Shown: in pieces, positions 45,660 through 58,900 of the stretch | Position numbering within the stretch: position 1 is the stretch's first letter | How the letters are laid out: every line of letters starts with the position of its first letter | Assembly: GCA_017591395.1 (NCBI GenBank) | Contig: WEDG01003327.1 | Span: 124,001-188,000, forward strand | Reading direction: 5' to 3' | Length of the DNA: 64,000 nucleotides | From: Schistocephalus solidus | Taxonomy: Eukaryota; Platyhelminthes; Cestoda; Diphyllobothriidea; Diphyllobothriidae | Made by a program: the position numbers and the translations under genes | The notes under the pieces: generated by a model | Seen by the model: the letters and a program-made list of their open reading frames with translations, nothing else | Databases searched by the model: none | Told to the model about the DNA's origin: nothing

Positions 45660-47060
45660 CCCTCTAATAAAAGACACGGCATTTTCTAGCCTGTACATTG
45701 AAAGAAAACAGACGAATTTTTGATGAAATCGGAGGCTGTCGTTTATGCAAGAAATTTCCCGTGTTATTAAAAATCAAGGAGTAAAAATTATTGTTTTTTA
45801 ATGTACTATAAACGAACATTACTATAAGTACCCAAGGTCTCAAATTCATCCTTTCTGCGGCCAGAAAACCTAATCTTATTAGGCAAAAGCGTATGAAGGT
45901 AGTCACATTTCTTCTCAGAAACAAGGATCGAATTCAGCTTTCAACACTTCATTTTGCAACTTTGTGAAATTTCGCCACAAAACTCAGCAATAAACATGCG
46001 CGACTTTGGTATATTTTTCCCCACTGATAATTGGAACTGCAAACGAAATACGTACAGGATAATTTGTAAATGTACGCCCATAAAAAATGTGTTAAATTCA
46101 AAGCATATACCTGCATAGTTTTTGTATAATATACCTTCCGTTAATGCCTTATTTAGAAATGCAGCGAACAGAATATGAAGAGGTTTCACAAAATCACAGT
46201 CTATATTCGGCCACTATGTTGTGAATTTGCAATCTCAGAACTGGACACAAAATTAAATATAGTGCAAGACCCTCCAATATAAAGAGAAATGTTCATGTTT
46301 TATTTTCAGCAGAAACTATAGAACATAATTTCTTGGAAGTCAAAAAGGTCAAAAGTCTGTATTTTTACCGCAAACATTACCTTGGAAAATGTAAAATACG
46401 CAGCCATTCACAAGAGAAATATCTAATTAAAACGCTTTCCAAATAAGTTACATACAATAAGATGTTTCTAAATTGATTTAAGTCATATTAATGGCTGAAT
46501 TTTATTGTGGACGTCCAGTTGTTCACCTTATTCTAACAGTCAGTTGCATTAAAGATAATATCAAACCACCTATTATTTCGGTAAATGCTTTTAAGAAAGA
46601 GCTTTTTTGAAGGTGCTAATAAAAACCTAGAATTAAATGTAAAATAATGATCAATAGCTTTAAAACATTGAAAACTCTGCAGCATTCGTCGGCAGTTCAA
46701 GGATGATCTCATGCTAACTGTAACCCAATACAAGAAATAATATTAAGGAAATTCTCTTAAAATACTTAAAAGGGAATGTTTGCATTTATATAACCATCTA
46801 TTCAGCATAAAATAAGCGATTTTCCACGCCTTCAGAACATGCCACATTTTAAAATGTAGTCGTTATTTCTAAACAAGATTCAATTAATTTACATGTTGCA
46901 CTTAAGTTGTAAATTTGCTTACGGTTTTTCAATATGGTTAAAAATCTATGGTGCATTCATTATCTTTAGAGTCATCTGTATCTTATGAATCGAAGCTTTA
47001 TTTTTCGGAGTAATTTAATAACTTTACACTTTGAAGCAAATTCCGCGTTTCCATTCATTC
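45660..47060 (+). repeat. AT-rich long duplication, copy 1
   Basis: Diverged direct match to 52200-53600 at a steady offset of 6.53-6.59 kb. Anchor pairs are ACATTGAAAGAAAACAGACG with ATATTGAAGGAAAACAGGCA; TGTTGTGAATTTGCAATCT with TGTTGTGTATTTGCAGTCT; AAATGCTTTTAAGAAAGAGC with AAATGCTTTTAAAACTAGC; ATTTCTAAACAA in both. Identity is perhaps 60-65 percent. No coding capacity. Confidence 0.6.
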
Positions 47061-50000
47061 TTGGGTTATTCGAGAGATCTGTTGGGCATTATTTCATTAA
47101 TAAATGCACACAATTTAACCGAACTCTGCCGTGTCACCTTCCCTTAATACTGAAAATGTATGAATCGAGCCGCAGGCTCAGTGCATGACAATCATTGGCT
47201 CGGAAATGGAAGGCTTCATCAGGAACCTTGGTTTTTCTTGAAAATGTTCATAGTTTGTTTATTAAGGGTAAAAAGATTTTTCTTTTAAGAAAATATTGTA
47301 AGTTAACACAATGATTTTTAAAAAAAAACATAGTTGGCATTCCTTTTTATTAAAACCAGGCATACATCAAAGATTAATAGTCATGTACGCATTTAACAAA
47401 TTGAAATTTTATTTTTGACTGACACTTAGATTGGTGACTGACCAGCTGCTTGTGAAAACGCCAACCTACGATAAATATAAAAATACTTCGAGATTTACCC
47501 TGCGCTAGTTACTTAAGTATCCTCTTCTAAGTGATATTTTTCATTCAACTGCGTAGCACAACGCATTGGCTAATGTCATGCGAGTTTCTATGTAGATCGA
47601 AGTGCGAATGCGCTGGAAGGATCAAAAAAGAGGTTTTTGAAGAATGCTGCTTTGTAGAAATGAATCGAATAAAGTTCAATTTCTGTGGGCAGAAAGACAA
47701 CCTGATAGTCGTTTTTATTTTTTAAAACTCCGGATGGGTGAAAATGTGAGCCGCAATCGCATGTTACATGAAAAATTCATAATCTCAGCCAAGGTTTAGC
47801 CAATGGTAACAGTCACAAGTGCTGCCCTGAATCACTAAACCTGGTCAGATATCTGGCAATCAGTTGACATGCAGATATTCGGTCTAGGCATAGTGCATCG
47901 TGCTTGCAGCAACTGTAAATTACTTGCTTAGAAAAGCACTCTTTTTGAGGAAAAGTGGCTGAAACGTGCGTCAGGTTACTTAAAAACGGGAATGTGAAAG
48001 AATTTATTGAGTAAAAGCGAGAAATCAAAATTATTTAACAACTAAAACTATAAACACTGACAGAAAAGATCTCTCAACCAGCGTTCAACATCAGTTATTA
48101 AATTATAATTGACACTTATCCAATTTTACGTTACTGGCTTTAATGGTGGATCAGCGTGTGAGCACCAGTCACTGGGTACGTAGAATTCCTGTTTCAGTGA
48201 TTAGGTTTTTGTCTTCCCATTTACGGTCCTTATAAAACATAAGGAAACTACCGATTACGTGGGCATACTTTGAAATGATTACCTTTCATCGTAAATTCCT
48301 TTGTGTTGTCTGGGAGTTGTAGGCAGAGGCACGCACTAATGAAATAAGTATCTTTTTAAAATCATACCACGGCATTTATTCCAGCTAAAAAGCATGTACG
48401 TTGTTTTTTCCATATTGCATTCCTCCAGACTCTTCCTGCTTTCTCCCATAGCCGACAGTTCCTGCAAATGTTTTTCCTGTCATGCACACCTTCATAAAAA
48501 CATAATGTTTTTTCATTAATGTTTTCTCTTTTATCGTAGATAAGAACTGGATTATTGTGTGTTTAATTATTAGTATGCACTTAGAAAAATCGATGTTAAA
48601 AATCTAGTTTATATCTCAACCATTTATATGAGGAAAATATCGTAAAAGGTAGCAACTTTTTCTAGGAAACTCCGCAACGAACATAATAGAAAACTTAAAT
48701 AGGTGAACTTATCATAAAATAGACTGTTTAAATTAACCATGGTTAGAATAAATTAGTGACAGTCAAAACAATAAAAAAGTAAATTATTTCTACTATATAG
48801 TTATGATTGGTTGAAAGAAAACCATATTTTTTGAAACCTGATTCCTCAGCTAACCAATGCTCAAGAAACGGATCATTCTATTAACTCGATTAACTAATTA
48901 ATCGGCTCTTTTATATCTTCATAGACTTTGAGTGGGCGGACAAAGCTAACATCTAATCAGGAAAGTTTTAACTTAGCATAAGTTGCAACAAACTTAAACA
49001 TTTGGCTAAACACTACAAATGTAAAGCACTTTAAGAGAAATAATTCAATGATCACTGAGGCGGATGATCCTACTGCTAAGTACGTTTGTAATTTGAAACT
49101 CATTTATAACTATTGATTTCTTAATACTTGACTCAGTTTGCTTAAACCACAAGAGACAAGACACAAATAAACAGAACACTTCAGAGGAACGTTTAAATAG
49201 ACCTAGCACCAAATAAAGAATACTTAATCAGATTCCAAAATAGACGTTTTTAATTATTTTTTATTGTTTTACTGGAAGAAAGTCTCAAATTACTTCGCGA
49301 ACCTAGCATACAGACCGTTCAAGTTTCTATGCAGCTAGTTACATCAAAGGAGATGGTGTAGGTATACTTTGGTTCCACAGCAGTGTCTTTTCGTCCAGGA
49401 AGGTTTTCAAGTGACTGTTTGAGATATAAGTAATTACCGAGAAATATAGCATCGTTTCCTAAACGATACGTGCCTTTCAACTCTCTTTCAAAGCTCTAAG
49501 TTTTGGTTTTATTAGGAATGAAATGGGGTTGCTAAAAATGTCCACCATCATAAAACGAAATGTAAACCATCGAACCCTCCATTATAAGTGCAATTACGCT
49601 AACAAATCAAAAGATTCCCAATGAAAAACATAGTAGGATTCATTAGTTTTATCTTTTTAGCACAGAGTTTACAAATAATTAATTTTCCATTAAATGGCTG
49701 TAAAACATTCACAAAATGTGTAATCTACCAGCGTGATATCACACTGTTGAATGATGTTTACGTCCTACCTAGTCTGAATGTAAATATTTCTGAAGTGTTT
49801 CTGTCCAACAGCTAGTGATGTCAATGCAGAATATCTTTTGCTCGGCATGACTATATGCCATCCTATGATGACCCCGAAAAAGTAAATTAATGAAAATGAA
49901 TGTGTTTCAATGTTTACAAATTCGGTTTCGACAAAAACGCCGCAACATAAAGCGTAATAAACCACTTAAAATTGTTCTAGGCAGGACGAACTGTCAACTT

Positions 50001-52199
50001 CAAGGACCAGGTAGCACCTACTGTTAGAGTATGGCCTCTAGATCTAAAGATGCTGGATCCTGCCTCTTGAGAAAAATTGGTCATTGCCGTGTAAGAATGG
50101 GACAATTTGAGGAAAATGTACTTCGATACCGGCTACAAACTAACAGTCTTATCGATACTCAAAGGATAAATAACGGTCACCTAACCAGCCTGAGCTTCCA
50201 CTCAAACTAACTACTTTAAGGATCTTGCAATTCAATTAACATGAGTTTGGTTTACAAAAATAAAAAAACTAAATATGAAATAGCTAGAAACGTTATCTTT
50301 GAGTTGGCGAGTACACGTGTTAAAATTTCAGTTATCTTCACGGTTGCTATGGCGTATTCGTAAAATATTTGCAATCTTCAAAGACCACTTCCCCCACACA
50401 AGTTCTTCTTCCTGAAATAGTTTGAATAGCACACCTTTTTGTCAACTACTTGCCAGTCCAGTACAGTTCCACAGCAGATTATGACGGAAGTTGAAAAATA
50501 GAGGTATTGAATCCGTTTGAAATGCGCAGTTCGGGTGGTGACTGGGAAATAAGAGAAGCCTGGGAGGACATGGAGCCACTGACGTTAATTGTAAGTATGT
50601 TAAATTGGTGCGGAGACTTGAGTAATTTTAGTTGAGCTATGTCAACAGTAGGGTCTGCATGTAATATTTTTCAGTGAAGAGATAGGTTTGTGCAGCCGGA
50701 GTGCCGATATTATCAATGCGGCTACTAAGCACTAGGGATTCGGCGCTAGTCCTCACCTTCGTCCGCATGGTGGCCACGGTTTATCCGGTGCCGATCGCCT
50801 CCTTTTCAACCGCTCGTACTCACACTGGCAGGTGTTTTAACAAGCTCAACCACCGTGTCCTACCCCCCCCCACCTAGGTGGACGAGGTGAAGAGAAAACA
50901 CATGAAGGTCATCGGAGCTAACAACCTTTTCCACGTCACACCCTCACAATGCCAGATGCAAATTTCTTCTGTGAATTTACTGGTCTGGAGCGAAATTCTG
51001 TTTACCACGGACAATACATTTCAGTTTATAAAATGTAAAGCCCTATTATCAAAAAAGATTGTTGTGAAGTACCCGTATAACTAAGGTACGCTATTGAGGT
51101 TTTCGAGGCCTATATTTTACTAATTGGAATATTTGCAGCATTGAGATTAACGGGGAACAAGCCCACTGTCGAATTTATGTTTGACTACCCGACACAAATA
51201 AACTTGCCTATCTCCTCGGAATTTCTAATATATATGTCTGGGGATTGGTTTGGCCAACTGATGATGATTTTACGTCAGAAATTGACATTTTAGTCCTCCT
51301 TGTCATTGTGGTGGCTAGGCAACTGCCTTCGTTGGCGTTAAACTGAGCCTCGATCTACAAGGCCTTAATTATGTCCCACAACACAATCGATAATTGCAAT
51401 TCCAAAACATATGCCTAAACATGTGTATTTAAACATGGCATCCCAAGATAGTTACTTAGAATGAAGTGAAATTCCGTTGCAAAATATAAATTTTAATCAT
51501 CAACTTTTCAAGGCTTATACTTAGCTCCGTGTGTCCCGTATACAAAAGCAATTAACTACATAACTCTGTTGATAAAGCATTCTACAATCGGACGATGTCC
51601 CACCAATTTGCTAAAATGGCATTTTTTTAATTTGTGCGGGATTGACTGGGGTCGTTTGAATACGTCCATGGAGATCTTTTACGTGTCAAATGATGTATGT
51701 CCCATCTGAAGGCAGTGCTTCCAGTCACTTGTGGCGTTTTCTAATTCGGCAGGCCCCAAAAATCCAAGTTTTATTCCTCAATGCAAATTTAATCCCAGTT
51801 TTCGGTGTTTGCATGGCCACCTGGTAAACCTGGGCTTGTCCTTTTGATTAATAATTGATGTGTATGCGAACGGATCAAGACATATTTCCCAGTTTTGTCA
51901 CAATAACCGGCATCACAACTGGCATTTTGGATTTTGGGGACAGCAATTAAGAGTTTCGGGGCTGAAGTTCAATAGATTACGATTAGGACTTAAAGTTTAT
52001 GTGCCATCTCATGAAATGTCAACATTAATTCTGAAATAAGTTTCCCTTATGGGATTGTATTTTAAATAACGTGTAAGACTGATTTTAGTAGGTTACCTAC
52101 CTCATGGAATCTGTGCACAAAATTTGAATGAGTTATTTAGCGCATATATCGTCCAGTTATTTGGTTTGCAGAAGGGGATTTGAGACTCTGAAAGCATCC
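47061..52199. other. Unassigned AT-rich sequence
   Basis: No gene recognised. A GC-richer segment at 50690-50960 contains a run of nine C (near 50865) and looks like an inserted repeat of unknown family. The rest is featureless to my reading. Confidence 0.35.
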
Positions 52200-53600
52200 G
52201 ACTAAAGAAAACTACATATTTACTCTTATATATTGAAGGAAAACAGGCAGAATTTAGGCAAAATCAAAGATTGCTGGACATCCAGAAATTTTCAGTGCTT
52301 TAATATCACAGAATAAATTCAATATTTTTTATTCATCTAGCTATAGAAAAAAAATTATATTTCTAAGAAATTTTTCAAATAAATCTCTTCTAGAACCGGA
52401 AATTTCGATCTTAATTCAATGAAACTCAGTTGAATGCAAAGGTAAGGAATCGCATTGTTTTCCAAAAGGAAGCAAAGAATTAAGCTATAGAGCTTATTTG
52501 GTGCAAATTGCTGACGTTTTGCCAAAAAACGCAGGAATAAAATTGTTTACCAAAATGTTTGTTTTACTACCATTAAAATGAAGACTGTTAACCAACTATG
52601 TACAAGATACAGTGGTAATAGACTAAAGAACACCTTTGTTAAATTTAACTTATGTGATAAGATACTTTTTTCAAACTATTATTTCCTCTTCAGTGGAATT
52701 TTGAAACGCAATGGACAAAAGACAAACAGTTATTGCAATCCCTTAGTATATATTCGTATATTCTGTTGTGTATTTGCAGTCTTAGAACGGGTCACGAAAA
52801 TAAAAAAATGTGGCATAAAAAGCTCTAATATAAAGCAAAAAATGTTATTCAATTTGTAACCCATAATATACCACCTATTTTGAGGGAAGTCAAAAACCTG
52901 ATAAAACTTTTATAATGTCACTTTGGCTGAACCTTGGAACAATGTACAATCCGCATATATTCGTCAGCGAAGAACCTAATCAATACGCCTTTTAAACTGT
53001 ACCTCATTATTTCAAATTTTACTTGATCTTAGGCATATTAATTGTCGAATTTTATTTTGGACGTTCATTATTCTCGAAAATGAATTTTCATGTTTGATTG
53101 AATCTACAAATTTGAAGCAAACGTCCGTCTCCAAAAGTTCACCAATCCTGCAAATGCTTTTAAAACTAGCTTATTCCAAATGTTTTGATAAACCTATAAA
53201 ACCAGATCTAAATTTATTGCCAATCATTTGAAAAGAATTAAAATCCTGAAATATTCAGTGGTATTCCAAGGAGGATCTTAAATTAATTGTAATACCTAAA
53301 ATACAAATATAGAAATTTGACGAAAGGATAATATTCCCAATATACTTAAAGGGGCATGCTTAGGCTATTACATTCAATTTAAATTTATTTGTCATATTTA
53401 AAGTGCATTTTCACGTTTTCATGATTTGTCGCTTTTGAAAAAAAATTTAGTATTTCTAAACAAACTAATATTACTTTTCATATTTCCTTAAAGTTTTTAA
53501 TTTCCTCAAGGTAGTTCATTAATATTTAAAAGCTGTGGTAATACTTTGATACCGGTTTGCGAGTTATTATCAAGCTTAGTAAATTTCGGCATTTTACATG
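52200..53600 (+). repeat. AT-rich long duplication, copy 2
   Basis: Partner of 45660-47060. A third, weaker stretch may lie near 56640-56720, where ATATACTTAAAGGAGTTTTA resembles 53340 and 46762. Confidence 0.6.
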
Positions 53601-55139
53601 AGCTAGGTCACACACTTTCGCGCTCAAAATACTCCAGTTATATGTCAGTCAACAAAAGATGGAAAATTTAAAACCGTTTCCTAACGGCCACCTTCAAATT
53701 ATGTCTGCATTTTCTCCATCGAATTTAAATACCATTTTAAACTCAAAATACATAACAGACAACCTACGAGAGTGTATTGCTCTTTGTACTTTTTCCTTAG
53801 AAAAGTAGGCCTTCTTCAAATGTCTTCTACAAAAAGGGTATTGTTCGGTCTTAAAAACGTTTTGAATTTGAATTTTTTAAGATAATTAAATGTGCACTAA
53901 CAAATCCTAGTATCTGTTCATTTATAAAGTATACGACATAGTCTATATCCATTGCATAATTTTATAAGCACAAATGACTTTTTCCTAGAAGCCTAAAGCT
54001 GTGGTTGATTTTCCCTGGACTGAATCCCTAAAGCAGATAGAAGGGCAGATAAAGTTCAAAATTATTTAGCAATGGATAAAGGTTTTAACACCGAAGATAC
54101 ACTTTTTTAAATATAAATATTGGTGAAAGCGTAGTTTTCGACCGAAGGAGTAAAAATAATTTTTTTTATGTGTTTACCATAACAAAGGCAACACAAATTT
54201 TCGTGAAAACTTCATAGTTCTTCTTCTTCAGCACTGCGTCATGTTCGCTTTTATCGATAATTAATTAATCATTTATTTACAGACTTTACTTTTTATAAGC
54301 GTTATTAAATCGCGGAGGTTGTGAGTGAAATATTTTGGTATTATTCTCCACGATACTTAATATTTCAACCATACATAAGTCATCCTTTCGAAACAAAAAC
54401 GGAATTTGGACTTTTGTTTGACACTTCATGAGATAGATCATCTACTTTTCATTCCTTAGTCCCATGCGAATTGTACTTAGCTAACATTTCTGCCTGCCGA
54501 ACTGAAAACTGGACAGTTCCCTTGCTGTCTGTGGGTTCTCATTCCAAGCCGTGGCGGACAGTAGCATTTCGCCGAGCATTCGAATGGTTTGACGTTTTGC
54601 GTCTATAAGTGGAGACAGATCAAAGTACACAGCTAATCTACGCCACCGAGACGTCCTAGGCCCGGAGCTTACGTAGTGAATTTGCAAACGATCGTATCAT
54701 TCGATTTCCAAGCCCCCCATTCCTGGACCGATCTAGTTAAAAATGGTCAACGATGCCAAAGAAGCCAAACATACGTGATACGTTCAGGCTTTTCTGTGTC
54801 AATTGTAAATTGTTTGTCTTTGTAGATTTCCTGTGTTGTCTCCAGAATGGTACTCCAGTTTTTCCTGTGTCATGGTTATTTAATATATTTATTTTTGTCC
54901 ATTCACTTTGAACTTTGCGTTGCATTCCAAGAATCTTAGACAAAAAGAGTCTACCCTCACGATTTAGAGACGTGCGAACACTGACCACTCACGGGATTGT
55001 AACTTGTGTGCTTTGTTAATCGGCGGTAGGGTACTCCACGCAGCATCCACAAAGCCGCTGGTTGATTCTTTTTGAGGCCACACCTTTTCAGAACATGTGA
55101 GTTTTTTTCTTTCTAGTTATTTTTCAATGGCTCTTTCTT
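53601..55139. other. Unassigned sequence
   Basis: Minus frames at 54481-54687 and 54737-54988 lie in GC-richer DNA adjacent to the PLE. No recognised domain. Confidence 0.3.
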
Positions 55140-55144
55140 TTGCG

Positions 55145-55900
55145 TAGGAGGAGGCATGATCGCTGGGACAAGAGCTTTATTAGCCTGACGTTTCGGATTC
55201 TCCCTCGAATCCCTCATCAGGGACAGTCGCACAAAAAGAAAATACGGGTCAAAAGGGGCGCAGTAGTTATAGGGCGTGCTCGCCAGGCCACCAAAGGCCT
55301 ATTATATTTGGCAGTCCTCGTGGTCTTTGCAAGGGATCGTGGTTAATGGGATACTTGCTCGTCGGTCCGTTCTCGAATCGTTAATTGCCGTGATTTCATC
55401 CCCGGTGTCAATCTTTGACGTGATGATGACTTGGCCCGCTGTCACGCGGACTTTTGACTACCCGCTTCCTCCCGCGTGGTTGGTAATTTTTTGCCCAGGC
55501 AAAATTGCAACACATAAGATGGAAGTGGAAGATAATTGCACTTGTTAATTGAAAACGTGCCAGAGACCAAGACTCAAGCAGATCACGGCTCACACGGTTG
55601 TCACCTCTGGCGAGAATTTCGGTCTCATCAAACTTGAAAGTGTGGCCATGTCTCGTCGAATGAGCCAAAATCTGGCAGTAAGTATCATTCATTCTCACCG
55701 CTAATGCATGCTCGGCCATTCGCGTGAGCAGTAGCCTCCAAGTTTCTCTGACGAAGTTGTTTCATCCACAACTTCACCAGTCCTGGTAAAGGACTCCTGA
55801 CATTTCCTGCCTTGGTCTTTCGGTCGCATTATCTGGCACCTGATGGTTGCCTCTGGTCTGCGTGCGACTGGTTCTTTCTTTGAAGTGTATGAAAACGTTT
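55145..55900 (-). pseudogene. Penelope-like element, GIY-YIG remnant with intact 3' end
   Basis: Minus-strand PLE fragment of the same subfamily as 16.9 kb. It starts near 55870 with RPEATIRCQIMRPKD, the linker before the nuclease. VDETTSSEKLG (about 55760) follows, then AVRMNDTYCQILAHSTRHGH (about 55700-55640) and FKFDETEILARGDNRVSRDL (about 55635-55575) of the GIY-YIG C-terminal half. The GIY-YIG strands themselves are deleted and stops interrupt. About 350 bp of 3' UTR lead to the hammerhead at 55181-55228, AATAAA (55181-55176) and the CTTGTCCCAGCGATCATGCC terminus. Its preserved end makes it the best reference copy here. Confidence 0.8.
55181..55228 (-). ncRNA. Hammerhead ribozyme in a Penelope-like element
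   Basis: All core elements are present on the minus strand. CTGATGA (55220-55214) is followed by one extra G. Stem II GGATTC/GAATCC (55212-55207, 55200-55195) has six Watson-Crick pairs around a GAGGGA loop. GAAA (55194-55191), then C and GTC (55190-55187) with cleavage expected after that C, and AGGC begins stem I. Stem III is only the ACGT palindrome, which fits the dimer-acting hammerheads reported from PLEs. Stem I is weak in this copy (an A-C mismatch at the first pair, then three pairs). The motif sits just before the poly(A) signal of the element. Confidence 0.72.
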
Positions 55901-58900
55901 GATGCTATGTTAAATTCTTGATACGGGAAATGAAATTGAAGAATATTTTTGAGAAACAACAAAAAGGCTGAATACCCATTGTAGCCGCTGTCAGTGTCAT
56001 TTTTACTTCCCACTTCTTGAATCCGAATGATTTTTCATTTATAATCAAGCAATTAACAGGCGTACAAAATACGTTCGCCGTTTTTTACGGAGCTTACAGA
56101 GTATAGGGTGGCTCAAATGTAACTTCTGCAAACATATACATGCGATTCATAAGTCCTTGATTTGTGTCTATTCTCTTTCACGAAAGTATCACTTTTTCTT
56201 TCATAAATTCATCAGACGGTTTTTATAATCCCGGCTTGATGGATAAGTTTCGCCATTTCTTTAAACTTTGCTTCCTGTATTCAACTGTTGGCCCAGCTGT
56301 TGGTGCACGACTGAAACGTTCTTTAAAATTTTTGCAGGATTTCGACAAGTTTGGTGAACAACCGCAGGGCTAATGATAAAGATTTTACAGGCAGTTCGAA
56401 ATGCACTATTGTTAGTTGCTTTCATCATACCATAATAATAAATCCTTATTTATCTACAAAAACAAAAGTACGCTAAACAACATGAATAAGAAATTAAGAA
56501 AATTAAAAAGTGAATTAAATTCAGTTTATCAAATGGTAATACCTATAAACAAGTGAAATCAAAATGCCAGTTATAGAGACGAAGAATTATAAATCGGATG
56601 GTATAGTATCACTGATGGTTAAAATATTTACATTAGCTGCATATACTTAAAGGAGTTTTAACTCCCAACGACATCCCAAAACTTTGGAATAAAGTCATTT
56701 TCACTATAAAATTCACCAGAAAGCCGAAGATTTTATGACAACAAAAGTGCCTTTAGGAGGGTTAATCAATTGCTCGTGGGCTCAAGCTGAGCATAACTTG
56801 ATTTAGTAAAGGGGCACACCATCATGCGTAAAAATAAGCATTCGAATCAAGAAAATACAGCCGAAAAAATAAGATAGGTTTAAGAGTATTCAGGGAACTT
56901 AAAAAGTACCAGCATCATAAGAACAACGTCTTTTCGTACAATTAAGTTTAATTTGACGGTATGATAAGTCCGAAAAATAAGTTGCACACTGTTAAGACGT
57001 ATATCTGAAACTTTTGCTGGAAGCATAGAAAAATTGGTCTATCATTAGAAGTTTTCACACGCTACAATACTGGCTAAAAACTTCACATCTTATCAGGCAA
57101 CTGGTTAAATTTTAGATGAAAAACAGTATTTATCAAACGCTATAGTGGTCTAAATTAAATTCTAATGTATAGACTTTATGCCCAAATACTACAATTTATC
57201 ATTGTTGTATAAGAAATGAAGCATTTTTAAGTGATGACTTTCAAGAATGGGGATTTTTCGACTTAAAAAATAATTTGATGATAGCTGTACATTTTGATAC
57301 GCGATCAATATGTTTTTCCTTTTTAAGATTTTCAAAACTACGCATTACACCGTATATCGGCGTCTATTCGTAGAACTCTATTTGTGTGTACAAAACAGTT
57401 ACAAGGAGCATTACTAAGCCTGAGATTCATATGCTTTATAAATGACTGCATCCCAACTTTCAAGTTATTCGAAGATCGAAATGCTTTCTTATTCAATAAT
57501 GCATTGCCTGATGACGCGAATTTAGATAAGATGAACATTTACGTTAATCCATACTTTTTATAAGAAGGGATACAATTTGTACAGGTACAGAATGTGAATT
57601 GAAACCTATAGAAGTGATGTTTGATTGAAATGGCGAACACTCGAAAGAAAGCTTGCGGTAAGAACTTGCTTTTGGAATTTTTTCCACGCCTGTTAGTTGT
57701 GGCTATCAACTAGGCAATTGATTACACATAAAATCCTTTCAAAAAGGTTTGCAAAAACTTAAGGATTGGTTTTGTAAATACAAACCATGCGGTTTATACC
57801 AATGCAAGAAACGTGAATGCAAATATGTTTAAAAAATTGGTTATCTAGGCATTCACGATTAAATTACCCTCTGTTCTTCAAACAGGATGAGCTTTGCTTA
57901 AAGGTGTTTTTAATAAATACAATATTTCAGCGTTCGCATGGTTAGTCCTGTGACTCCTTATCTTTAGCTATCCGGACGAAACACGTAAAGCGAAGTTAAT
58001 TTACTCCAAATGATAAATCTATAATCCATTATAATAAGGGATACCGCTTCGATTGATGTTATTTCAGTCTTATGTTATTTAAGTTCATAACTTTAAATCT
58101 TTTAAAATAAAATCTATCGCGTTCATTATTTTCAATTTTTTATTAAATAAATATCAATTTCCTTGTGTACCTTAATTAAATTTGATTATATTTATACAGA
58201 AAATCAATATCCATTAAAAATATCTATGATTTAATATATATTATCTCGATTGAATTTTGTGGGGTTGTCAGAAAGAACAAACTAAAAGTCAGCTTTCTAT
58301 CTGCATTGCAGGCAAAATTCGCACGATGCAAGATTATCAAAAAATGCAGAGCATCGCTGCAAGACGCTCAGCACACTTTAATACTATTTAGCCACTTTGA
58401 ATAAATCGGAGTTCAAAAAGACATTGAAGCGTTATTCGGCTTTGCCAATTAATTGACAGCACATATAAGGTAAAACTTGAACCATTTGATAGCAAATACT
58501 TAACTCTCAGTCTCTGAGTACCAGCATTTTTTCTGAATTGAAGCTGTGGCGGTAATATCGAGTTAAATTTTTGTGTCGATAGATTTTAGCTTCTCCTCAG
58601 GAAAGTGTTATAGTCTCTCAAATCCACCAACGTAATCTGCTCAATACATTTGGGTTGGAAAAAACGTTGAACGTAAATTACAGGCGCTTTTTTACAACTG
58701 CAAGCTCACGCGTCCAGGGACCTCTTATCAGATAATGGTAGCAACTGACCGCGGTTGATCAAATGAAGCCACCTAATTTCTAACAGTCAAGCTCTCGGCT
58801 TTTTTTAAAAAGCAGATATATCCCGAGGTTTCAGATGCCTGTTAAAGCTCCTGACCTATCAGTGATGCCCGCATGACGTGACGTTGATTTTTTGTGCGTT

